Both the position numbers and the translations under genes were made by a program. Shown in pieces: positions 48,050 to 56,833 of a stretch of DNA of 56,833 nucleotides (position 1 is the stretch's first letter; each line of letters starts with the position of its first letter). The stretch comes from an uncultured Clostridia bacterium. GTDB taxonomy: Bacteria; Bacillota; Clostridia; Christensenellales; Aristaeellaceae. The stretch is taken from contig CAKTUS010000008.1 of assembly GCA_934621485.1 (NCBI GenBank), positions 1 through 56,833 on the forward strand, written 5' to 3'. The notes under the pieces are model-generated. The model was not told the origin of the DNA and ran no database searches. It was given only the letters and a program-made list of their open reading frames with translations.

Positions 48050-50245
48050 ATGCTGACCTATATCACCAACGAGTGCATGCCCCTGGAAAAGATGCTGGCA
48101 CGAGTGGAAAAGCACCACCCCGGCGAAGGCCGCGAGCTGGTGAAAAAGGCCTACGAGTTTGCGGAAAACGCTCATAAGGGCCAGGTGCGCAAAAGCGGTG
48201 AGCCCTATTTCATGCACCCGGTTTCCGTTGCCAGCATCCTGGCGGACCTGATGATTGACGCCCCTACCATTGCCGCCGGCCTGCTGCACGACACGGTGGA
48301 GGACTGTCCCGGCATCACCCTGGACACCATCCGCACGGAATTTGGCGACGAGGTGGCTCAGCTGGTGGACGGCGTTACCAAGCTGGACAAACTGGATTTC
48401 ACCAATCGGGAAGAGCAAAAGGCTGAAAGCCTGCGCAAGATGATTCTGGCCATGTCCAAGGACATCCGCGTGGTAGTCATTAAGCTGGCGGACCGGCTGC
48501 ACAATATGCGCACCCTTCGCTTTCAGCCCGAGGACCGGCAAAAAGCCATCGCCCATGAAACCCTGGATATTTACGCGCCTTTGGCGCACCGTCTGGGGAT
48601 CAACTCCATCAAATCGGAGCTGGAGGATCTAAGCTTCAAGTATATTGACCCGGAGGCTTTCCATGACATCGCCCAAAAGGTGGGGATGCGCCGCGTGGAG
48701 CGGGAGGAAAACATTCGTATGGTTATCACGGAGCTGAGCGAAAAGCTGGACGCGCAGCACATTCACTATGAAATGGACGGCCGGCCCAAGCACCTGTACT
48801 CCATTTACAAAAAAATGAAGCTGCAAGGCAAAACCTTTGACCAGATTTACGACCTGATTGCCGTGCGCGTGCTGGTGGATACCGTGCAGGACTGTTACAC
48901 GGTTCTGGGCATTGTGCACACCCTGTGGAACCAGATTCCCGGCCGGTTTAAGGACTACATCAGCGTGCCCAAGGGCAACATGTACCAAAGCCTGCACACC
49001 ACCGTTATCGGCGGCCGCCGCATGCCCTTTCCCTTTGAAATTCAAATTCGCACCTGGGAAATGCACCGGGTGGCCGAGTTTGGCGTGGCCGCTCACTGGC
49101 GCTACAAGGAGGGCGGCGCCTCCGGCGATTTGGATAACAAGCTGTACTGGCTGCGCCAGATTTTGGACTGGCAGGGCGATACCCGGGACAGTCAGGAGTT
49201 TATCGACTCCCTGAAAACCGACCTGTTCAGTGAAGAAGTGCTGCTCTTTACTCCCAAGGGCGATATTGTCAGCATGCAGCGCGGCGCTACGCCCATCGAC
49301 TTCGCCTACCGCATCCATTCCGGCGTGGGCAACCACTGCGTAGGCGCCAAGGTGAACGGCCGCATCGTGCCCCTGGAAACCGAGCTGCAAACCGGCGACC
49401 GGGTGGAAATCATCACTTCTTCCGCCTCCAAGGGCCCAAGCATGGACTGGCTGCGGGTGGTGAAAACCCAGCAGGCCAAGGCCAAAATTCGCCAGTTTAT
49501 GAAGCGGGAGCTGCGAGGCGAAAACGTAGCCAAGGGTAAAGACATGCTGGACCACGAGGCCAAGCGCCGCGGCACGGACCTGGCCAACCTGACCAAGCCC
49601 GAGTATTACGAGCCTATTTTGAAACGCTATGCCTTCAGCGATTTGGACGATATCTACGGCGCGGTAGGCTATGGCGGCGTAGCCAGTTCCTATGTCGTCA
49701 GCAGGCTGATGGAGGAACAGCGCAAAGCGGAAACCCCGGCGCTGCCCAAGGTGACCGAGGTTTCTCATGAGGAAGCCCAAAAGCAGGTAGGCAAGCCCAG
49801 CCACGGCGTATATGTAAAGGGGGAAAGCGGCATGCTGGTGCGCTTTGCCCACTGCTGCAATCCTGTACCCGGCGACGAAATCCTAGGCTATATTACCCGG
49901 GGGCGCGGCGTTACCGTGCATAAGGCGGATTGCCCCAATATGGTCAACGCCGAAAAGGAGCGCCTGGTGGACGTAAGCTGGGCCATGGACGCCGGCGTCA
50001 GCGAGTTTAACGCTTCCATCAACATCATCGCTTACGATCACGTAAGCCTGCTGGGTGAGCTGGCCATGTGCATCGGCAACATGGATGTGCCCATCGTGGC
50101 CGTGTCTGCCAAGCGGGATGAAAAAAAGAAAACCTGCAACATTACCATGATTATTCAGGTGAAAAGCCGCGAACAGCTGGATCGGGTCTTTGTGCAGCTG
50201 GGCAAGCGCAGCGATATCATCGAGGTATACCGCGGGGCCACCTGA
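48050..50245 (+). CDS. rel: Bifunctional (p)ppGpp synthetase/hydrolase Rel
   Basis: 731 residues with all RSH domains: HD hydrolase (HPVSVASI, HDTVED with His80-Asp81), synthetase (GRPKHLYSIYKKM, RFKDYISVPKGN near residue 300, EIQIRT), TGS (FTPKGDIVSMQRGATPIDFAY region) and a C-terminal ACT domain. The RFKD form (rather than EFDD) and an intact HD mark a bifunctional Rel that both makes and breaks the alarmone. TCGGAGGTG precedes the ATG. Only 28 bases separate it from the glycan cluster. Confidence 0.97.
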   Translation: MLTYITNECMPLEKMLARVEKHHPGEGRELVKKAYEFAENAHKGQVRKSGEPYFMHPVSVASILADLMIDAPTIAAGLLHDTVEDCPGITLDTIRTEFGDEVAQLVDGVTKLDKLDFTNREEQKAESLRKMILAMSKDIRVVVIKLADRLHNMRTLRFQPEDRQKAIAHETLDIYAPLAHRLGINSIKSELEDLSFKYIDPEAFHDIAQKVGMRRVEREENIRMVITELSEKLDAQHIHYEMDGRPKHLYSIYKKMKLQGKTFDQIYDLIAVRVLVDTVQDCYTVLGIVHTLWNQIPGRFKDYISVPKGNMYQSLHTTVIGGRRMPFPFEIQIRTWEMHRVAEFGVAAHWRYKEGGASGDLDNKLYWLRQILDWQGDTRDSQEFIDSLKTDLFSEEVLLFTPKGDIVSMQRGATPIDFAYRIHSGVGNHCVGAKVNGRIVPLETELQTGDRVEIITSSASKGPSMDWLRVVKTQQAKAKIRQFMKRELRGENVAKGKDMLDHEAKRRGTDLANLTKPEYYEPILKRYAFSDLDDIYGAVGYGGVASSYVVSRLMEEQRKAETPALPKVTEVSHEEAQKQVGKPSHGVYVKGESGMLVRFAHCCNPVPGDEILGYITRGRGVTVHKADCPNMVNAEKERLVDVSWAMDAGVSEFNASINIIAYDHVSLLGELAMCIGNMDVPIVAVSAKRDEKKKTCNITMIIQVKSREQLDRVFVQLGKRSDIIEVYRGAT

Positions 50246-50264
50246 CCCCGGAAAGGAGGCCCTT

Positions 50265-50714
50265 ATGCGGGCAGTTGTACAGCGTGTAACGCAGGCCAGC
50301 GTCAGCGTGGCCGGAGAGCGAAAGGGCGAAATTGGCCAGGGGTTTCTGGTGCTCATCGGCGTAGAGGAAGGCGATACCGACGCTGATTTGCGCTACATTG
50401 CCGACAAAGTGCTCCACCTGCGGGTATTTGAGGACGAAAACGGCAAAATGAACCGTTCCCTGCTGGACATTGGCGGAAGAATCCTGGCCGTCAGCCAGTT
50501 TACGCTGCTGGGCGACGCACGAGGCGGCCGCAGGCCCAGCTTCATCGCCGCCGCCCGTCCCGAAACCGCCAATCCCCTGTATGAACGGCTGGTGGCCGAT
50601 TGGCGGAGCCGCGGTATCCCTGTGGAAACCGGGGTTTTCGGCGCGGATATGCAGGTGGGCCTGGTCAACGACGGTCCGGTAACCATCCTGCTGGATTCTC
50701 GCAAATTGTTCTAA
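50265..50714 (+). CDS. dtd: D-aminoacyl-tRNA deacylase
   Basis: 149 residues, full length for DTD: MRAVVQRVTQASVSV start, the catalytic SQFTLLGDARGGRRPSF loop and the GVFGADMQVGLVNDGPVTI GP motif. It removes D-amino acids wrongly attached to tRNA. AAAGGAGG (50252-50259) precedes the ATG. Neighbour of rel in many Bacillota. Confidence 0.96.
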   Translation: MRAVVQRVTQASVSVAGERKGEIGQGFLVLIGVEEGDTDADLRYIADKVLHLRVFEDENGKMNRSLLDIGGRILAVSQFTLLGDARGGRRPSFIAAARPETANPLYERLVADWRSRGIPVETGVFGADMQVGLVNDGPVTILLDSRKLF

Positions 50715-50732
50715 AGAAAAGAGGGGTCAGCT

Positions 50733-51350
50733 ATGCCTAGGGTATCTCTTCGCTGCCTGTCTGTAGGCAGTTTTCAAAGCAATTGCTATCTTGTGGAAAA
50801 TAGGGAAAACGGCCAGTGCGTGGTGGTGGATCCGGGAGCCGAGGACACTCGGATTCTGTCTGCCCTGACGAACGCCAACCCGGCAGCGGTGCTGCTGACC
50901 CATGGCCATTGCGATCACATCGGCGCGGTGGACGCGGTGTGCGGCAAGTACCACATTCCCCTGTATGTGCACAAGGCCGACGCGGCCCGGCTGGCCGATC
51001 CTGAGGCCAACCTGTCGCATCCCTTCGGCTTTGAGGTGGCTGTCCACACCCGGCCCAGCGTGCTCCTGGAAGGCGGCGAAACCCTTACCCTGGCCGACAT
51101 TCCCATTCAGGTGCTCCACACCCCCGGCCACAGTGAGGGCAGCGTTTGCTATCTGCTGCCGGAGGGGCAGGGCATCCTGACGGGCGACACGCTGTTTGCC
51201 CACGGCTACGGCCGCACGGATTTTCCGGACGGCAGCTTTCTGAAGCTGAAGGAATCCCTGCGCACCCTGTTCCATCTGCACCCCAAAATGACCACTTATC
51301 CAGGTCATGACGAAACCGGCGTGGTGGGAACTGACGGGGAGGGCGCATAA
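50733..51350 (+). CDS. MBL-fold metallohydrolase (glyoxalase II-like, YcbL type)
   Basis: 205 residues with the metallo-beta-lactamase motifs LTHGHCDHIGAVD, HTPGHSEGSVCYLL, TGDTLFAHGYGRTDF and a final PGHDE. It resembles type II glyoxalase II-like hydrolases of small thioesters; the substrate is not certain. Located between dtd and hemZ as in many Clostridia, 18 bases after dtd. Confidence 0.92.
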   Translation: MPRVSLRCLSVGSFQSNCYLVENRENGQCVVVDPGAEDTRILSALTNANPAAVLLTHGHCDHIGAVDAVCGKYHIPLYVHKADAARLADPEANLSHPFGFEVAVHTRPSVLLEGGETLTLADIPIQVLHTPGHSEGSVCYLLPEGQGILTGDTLFAHGYGRTDFPDGSFLKLKESLRTLFHLHPKMTTYPGHDETGVVGTDGEGA

Positions 51351-51352
51351 CG

Positions 51353-52848
51353 ATGGAAGCGGTGCGCGTGGCGCTTCACACCCCCCAGGAAGGCTTTGCC
51401 AATGAGTTTTGCGATGTGCTGAAGCTGTTTTATCAGGTGGAAGCCTTTTGGGTTAACCCGGAAAACGATGGCGATTGCCAACCGCTTTTGCATACCTACC
51501 GGCAGGAAAACGGCGCTGCGTTTTCCACCTTTCAGTTTTGCAGCCGCAGCTGCACCCGTCAGGCGGCTTTGCCCAACCCGGCGGATGGGTTTGAGGACGA
51601 CGGGCATTGGGCCATTGTGGAAAAGCGGGTTCGTAAGCGCCTGTGCAAGCTGTCGCTGTATGAATTGCTCAAGGAAATCACCGGCGTGCGACCTCCTTGG
51701 GGGTCCCTCACCGGGATTCGTCCCACCCGGCTGCTCTACGAGCAGCTAGCCCTAGGCTATAATCTGGAGCAGGCACAGGCACAGGTGGAGCGCATCTTTG
51801 ATGTAACGCCGGAAAAAGTGGATCTGCTCCGGCGCATCGTTGTGCAGCAGCAGCAACTGCCTGCGCCCAGCGTTTCAGAGGCCGACGTATACCTTTCCGT
51901 TCCTTTTTGCCGCACCCGGTGCGCTTATTGCTCCTTTCCCGGCGAGGCGGTCGGCAAGGGCAAGCTGATTCCTCCCTATTTGCAGGCGCTGCTGTGGGAA
52001 ATGGAGCAGGGCGCGCAGCTGATGCAGCGATGCGGCCTGAAGCTGCGGGCGCTGTATGTGGGCGGCGGAACGCCTTCCGCCTTGAACGAAAGCGATTTTG
52101 CCCGCCTGATGGAGGAAACCATGCGTCTGTTCCCCGGCGCTGCGGAGTACACCGTGGAGGCCGGGCGGCCGGACACCATCACCCGCGGCAAGCTGGAAAC
52201 CCTGAAACGCCTGGGCGTTGGCCGCATCAGCATCAACCCGCAAACCATGAATGATGAAACCCTGCGCCTGATTGGCCGGGACCACACCGCCGCCCAAGCT
52301 GAGGAAGCCTTTCTGCTGGCCCGAGACATGGGCTTTGACGATATCAACATGGACGTAATCGCCGGGCTGCCCGGCGAGGGCGCCAGCCATTTTGCCCATA
52401 CCATGGAACGGATTGAGGCCCTGGGCCCGGACAGCCTGACTGTGCACACCCTGGCCATCAAGCGCTCCAGCCGGCTGAACCTGGAAAAAACGCCCCTTCC
52501 CGACGGCAGGGTAGCCGCAGAAATGGTGCGTTTGGGCGAGGAAACCGCCCTTCGTCTGGGCTTATCCCCCTATTACCTGTACCGGCAGAAATACATGGCC
52601 GGGCAGCAGCAAAACGTGGGCTATGCCCGGCCCGGCAAGGCCTGCCTGTACAATGTGGATATTATGGAGGAAACCAACTCCATTCTGGCCATGGGCGCGG
52701 GCGCCATCAGCAAGCGCGTGTTTCCCGACCGGGAGCTGCGCATCGAGCGCGCGCCCAACGTCACCAATGTGTCCGTCTATATCGACCGCGTGCAGGAAAT
52801 GGCGCGGCGTAAAGAAATGCTATTTGCACCCGCAAAGGAGGAACAGGC

Positions 52849-52852
<4 letters not shown>
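51353..52852 (+). CDS. hemZ: HemZ, coproporphyrinogen dehydrogenase-like radical SAM protein
   Basis: 499 residues. A ~170-residue N-terminal part (LTGIRPTRLLYEQL) typical of HemZ precedes a radical SAM domain with VPFCRTRCAYCSFPG (CxxxCxxC), YVGGGTPSAL, RISINPQTM and a HemN-type C-terminus. HemZ was assigned to oxygen-independent coproporphyrinogen III oxidation in Bacillus, but no other heme gene is here, so the true role is uncertain. Only two bases follow the MBL stop; the stop overlaps glpK by four bases. Confidence 0.92.
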
Positions 52853-54342
<1,490 letters not shown>

Positions 54343-54400
54343 AAAAAGGCCCAAAGGCCAGCGCGTTTTCCGCTTTTTTCCTGCCAAAAAAATGATTCAG

Positions 54401-54430
54401 CCCTTCGGCTTCGGCCGAAGGGTTCTTTTT
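54401..54430 (+). terminator. Terminator after glpK with a C(UUCG)G loop
   Basis: CCCTTCGGC pairs with GCCGAAGGG around TTCG, a very stable tetraloop, followed by TTCTTTTT. On the minus strand a T-run also follows after a few bases, so it may serve the XRE gene too. It is the first clear terminator after the promoter at 38550. Confidence 0.88.
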
Positions 54431-54474
54431 ACTGTTCTATACGAATCGGCCGTAAGGCCGCTATGCTTTATTGC

Positions 54475-54786
54475 CTAGGCTTTCGTGTTGAACGCCTTTA
54501 TTACTTCCAGGGTAACGCGCTTCTGCTCCGGGGTGAGGGTTTTCCACTGGTCAAACAGCTCGTTCAGCTCCGGGCTCAATTCCACCAGCTCCCCCTCCGC
54601 AAAAAACTGGGACAGCGTAAGCCCAAACGCCTGACAAATGGCTTCCAGCGTGGGAATGGACGGCAGCGCGTTGCGGCGGTAGATATTTGCAATGGTTGAA
54701 ATGGAAAGCCCGCTTTCCTTTGCCAACCGGTATTCCGTCCATCCCTGCCGCTCCATCAATTGCCGCAGACGTTCCAAGGTATCCAT
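54475..54786 (-). CDS. XRE-family helix-turn-helix regulator
   Basis: 103 residues. An XRE/Cro helix-turn-helix fills residues 5-60 (GWTEYRLAKESGLSISTIAN as turn and recognition helix, IPTLEAICQAFGLTLSQFF). A short acidic helical tail follows. The start is the ATG at 54786, seven bases after AAGGAGG; an ATG six bases upstream touches the site. It diverges from the secreted C39-like gene, and direct repeats in that promoter are candidate binding sites. Confidence 0.92.
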   Translation of the reverse strand: MDTLERLRQLMERQGWTEYRLAKESGLSISTIANIYRRNALPSIPTLEAICQAFGLTLSQFFAEGELVELSPELNELFDQWKTLTPEQKRVTLEVIKAFNTKA

Positions 54787-54819
54787 AATCATACCTCCTT
54801 CCTGTAATGATTTTATAGC

Positions 54820-54847
54820 TTGACAAAATGGTAATGTATGGTATAGT
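54820..54847 (+). promoter_or_regulatory. Promoter of the C39/InlB-repeat gene with spaced direct repeats
   Basis: TTGACA (54820-54825) and TATAGT (54842-54847) are 16 bases apart. ATGGTA occurs twice in the spacer (54828-54833 and 54838-54843), exactly 10 bases apart and therefore on the same face of the helix, a possible site for the adjacent XRE protein. Confidence 0.7.
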
Positions 54848-54896
54848 TGTAAAAAGAAACTGGTTTTTTGAAACCATGTTTGATGGAGGTAGAAAT

Positions 54897-56833
54897 ATGC
54901 GGCGGTTTATCAAAATCATCTGTATTACAATCATGCTGCTTTGCATAATGAATATGGGAGAAGCACATGGCGACTCAATTACCTATCAGATTCCCTATGT
55001 TTTCAGACAATATGATAATCAATGGAGCAATTATGTATACGATGGAACAGCGACTATAGGGCAGTATGGTTGTCTTATTACATCAATAGCTATGGCCGAG
55101 TCATACTACCAAAACAGAAGCATCAATCCTGTTGAAGTTATTTCCGAATTACACATGACGTTCAACGGTCGGGGATATATGTCGTCTACTGATAAGTATA
55201 CTCCTATTTCGTCCAGTAGTAATGAAAATGCTCTAGAAATTATCTATGAGAAACTACAGAAAGGGCCTGTTATCATTGGCGGTAAAAAAAGCAATGGAGA
55301 AATGCATTATATGCTTGTTTACGCCTACAATGGTGATGGGAAAAAGCCTTATTCAAGCGAGGATTTTTTAATTGTAAATAATAGTCCTTGGCAAAACAAC
55401 CTTGCCCTTGATAATATTTATCAGTTTACCTCTGTTGACCGTTGGTGGTCTGATGATAAAGGTACTCATAATGATCGTTGGCCCACGATTCATCAAATAT
55501 ATTACCGTATTCCAACCACATATCGCTTAAATATAAAAGCTTCCGATGGAGGCGCCATCATAACCGGAGCGTCTGGTAATTATGACAAAGATGCAAAGGT
55601 TCTTCTTTCCGCCACCCCCAGCAGCGGCTACCGTTTCTTGAAATGGACTTCCAGCAATGGCGGCAGCTTTGCTAGCCCCACTTCACAGTCAACTACCTTC
55701 ACTATGCCTGCAAATGATACCACCGTGACAGCTGTTTTCCAAAAAATAGGCCCAAGCAAGCTCACAGCCGCTTCTGCCGGTAACGGAAAAGCAGAGCTTT
55801 CCACAGATGGAACCAATTGGCAAAGCAGTGTAACCATCAACGCGGGAACAAGGGTTGTCCTGCAAGCTACAGCTGACAAGGGGTATCGTTTTTCCCATTG
55901 GACAACAAGCAATGGCTCTGATAGCAATTTCAATCAAAAAGATGCGTTCATGACTGCCTTTACCATGCCTGGCGGAGACACAACCGTCACGGCCCATTTT
56001 GTTCCAGATGTTGCAGAATACCAGCTCACCGTAACCGCAGGCACCGGCGGCACTGCCAACACCAATGCTTCCGGCAAATACGCTGCGCAGGCGAAGGTCA
56101 GCCTGACCGCCACTGCAAACAGCGGCTACACCTTCACCGGCTGGACAACCAGCAACGGCGGCAGCTTTGCTAGCCCCACTTCACAGTCAACTACATTCAC
56201 TATGCCTGCAAACGCCACCACTGTGACAGCAAATTTCCAAAAGAACGCTTTGGTGAAAACAGAGTGGAAAGATAGTGATATCACTCTGATTACTTCTGAT
56301 GCCACTCGACCTGCCATCACCCCGTCAAACCCACAAATACGCGGTTGGCTTACCTACGACGCAAGCCATACCTTTGTGCAGGGCGGCCTGTTCTTTGGCT
56401 CCAACGCTTCCGCTGTCCAAAATGCCACGCCTCAAAACTACGCTGACTCCGGCACGTGGTTTGTACGCGATACCGCAGCCGGCGGCCTGCCCTCTAAACC
56501 GTCCCCGTACGGCGATGGCATAACCTCTAACCTTTATTATGATATTACCAGCGCGCAAACCGACGGCTTTGGCAAGCCGGCGCTAACCCCGGGCGTGTAC
56601 TATTACAAATTCTACGCCCGGCTGGACAATGTAAACAGCGGCGAGGAATGTTACAGCAAGGTATTCCAGTATTCTCTGCCCGCCCAGGTAACGGTGCAGG
56701 CAGGGCCTGGCGGCAAAATCACCACTGGGGCGTCCGGCAGCTACATGCCCGGAAGCGTGTTGACCCTGAGCGCCGCGGCTGATAGCGGCTACCGCTTTGT
56801 AAACTGGACAAGCAGCAATGGCGGAAGCTTTGC
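54897..56833 (+). CDS. Secreted C39-like cysteine peptidase with InlB-type repeats (partial)
   Basis: At least 645 codons, open at the right edge. Signal peptide (1-25), then a C39-like domain (about 27-205) with Cys59 in GQYGCLITSIAM and His137 in GEMHYMLVYAYNG; the third position is NNSPW (Asn161-162) where relatives have Asp or Asn. Then divergent InlB B-repeats at about 208-283, 287-370, 374-448 and 595 onward (pattern ...GYxFxxWTTSNGGSF...FTMPA..TTVTA.F), with a separate ~140-residue domain between. GGAGGT (54885-54890) sets the ATG. The first ~600 bases are AT-rich, unlike the window. Possibly a surface peptidase or adhesin gained by transfer. Confidence 0.82.
   Translation, partial: MRRFIKIICITIMLLCIMNMGEAHGDSITYQIPYVFRQYDNQWSNYVYDGTATIGQYGCLITSIAMAESYYQNRSINPVEVISELHMTFNGRGYMSSTDKYTPISSSSNENALEIIYEKLQKGPVIIGGKKSNGEMHYMLVYAYNGDGKKPYSSEDFLIVNNSPWQNNLALDNIYQFTSVDRWWSDDKGTHNDRWPTIHQIYYRIPTTYRLNIKASDGGAIITGASGNYDKDAKVLLSATPSSGYRFLKWTSSNGGSFASPTSQSTTFTMPANDTTVTAVFQKIGPSKLTAASAGNGKAELSTDGTNWQSSVTINAGTRVVLQATADKGYRFSHWTTSNGSDSNFNQKDAFMTAFTMPGGDTTVTAHFVPDVAEYQLTVTAGTGGTANTNASGKYAAQAKVSLTATANSGYTFTGWTTSNGGSFASPTSQSTTFTMPANATTVTANFQKNALVKTEWKDSDITLITSDATRPAITPSNPQIRGWLTYDASHTFVQGGLFFGSNASAVQNATPQNYADSGTWFVRDTAAGGLPSKPSPYGDGITSNLYYDITSAQTDGFGKPALTPGVYYYKFYARLDNVNSGEECYSKVFQYSLPAQVTVQAGPGGKITTGASGSYMPGSVLTLSAAADSGYRFVNWTSSNGGSF

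Overview
The window looks like chromosomal DNA from a GC-rich (roughly 58-60% by eye) member of the Bacillota, probably a gut Clostridia lineage. The clues are strong AGGAGG ribosome sites, frequent TTG and GTG starts, a T-box leader, an FMN riboswitch with an intrinsic terminator, CdaA/CdaR, a Noc/ParB-like gene beside rsmG, HemZ, XpaC/TelA and AzlC/AzlD. Affiliation with a Christensenellales- or Oscillospirales-like group is inference only. There is no prophage, CRISPR array, rRNA or transposase gene.

Layout. 1-2.5 kb: start of tuf and a tRNA-Gly (minus), then a padR / small protein / HAAS-DUF4097 operon (plus). 2.7-5.4 kb: FMN riboswitch, ribU, then tsaE-tsaB-rimI. 5.9-7.3 kb: rpsT, azlD, azlC (minus). 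8.1-11.8 kb: xpaC-telA-lemA-like-TPM envelope operon (minus). 12.4-16.8 kb: mglB-mglA-mglC galactose/glucose ABC transporter plus a small membrane protein (minus). 17-21 kb: two phosphodiester glycosidase-family proteins, a leucine-rich-repeat protein and an Lgt-like protein (plus). 21.6-27.9 kb: cdaA-cdaR-308 aa protein-rsmF-aldo/keto reductase-metallophosphoesterase (minus). 28.1-34.2 kb: rimO-pgsA-pncC-recA, then T-box-proS-HAD phosphatase (plus). 34.6-37.7 kb: radC-ydcF-rsmG and a noc-like gene (minus). 38.6-48 kb: an unusual nine-gene surface-glycan/acyl cluster (two DUF6056-like membrane proteins, SDR, acyl carrier protein, adenylating ligase, LuxE-like, LuxC-like, polyprenol-phosphate glycosyltransferase-like, WecD-like acetyltransferase). 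It runs with a 28-base gap into rel-dtd-MBL-hemZ-glpK, which ends at a terminator near 54.4 kb. 54.5 kb to the end: an XRE regulator divergent from a long secreted C39-like peptidase with InlB-type repeats, AT-rich at its start and cut by the window edge.

Two things stand out. First, the acyl/glycan cluster contains LuxC- and LuxE-type proteins with their own carrier protein and ligase but no luciferase genes. It looks like a dedicated route from a carboxylic acid through an ACP thioester to an aldehyde or acyl group that is delivered to an exported glycan. Second, the long intergenic gaps are filled by a family of small non-coding elements with inverted ends of the form TCAG-N-C-N-GTC-N-AAAA. 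At four places an element sits between two near-identical copies of a stem-loop that differs from site to site. One filled site (37905-38095) has its empty counterpart inside another element (21461-21487). This suggests MITE-like elements that insert at stem-loops or terminators and duplicate them.
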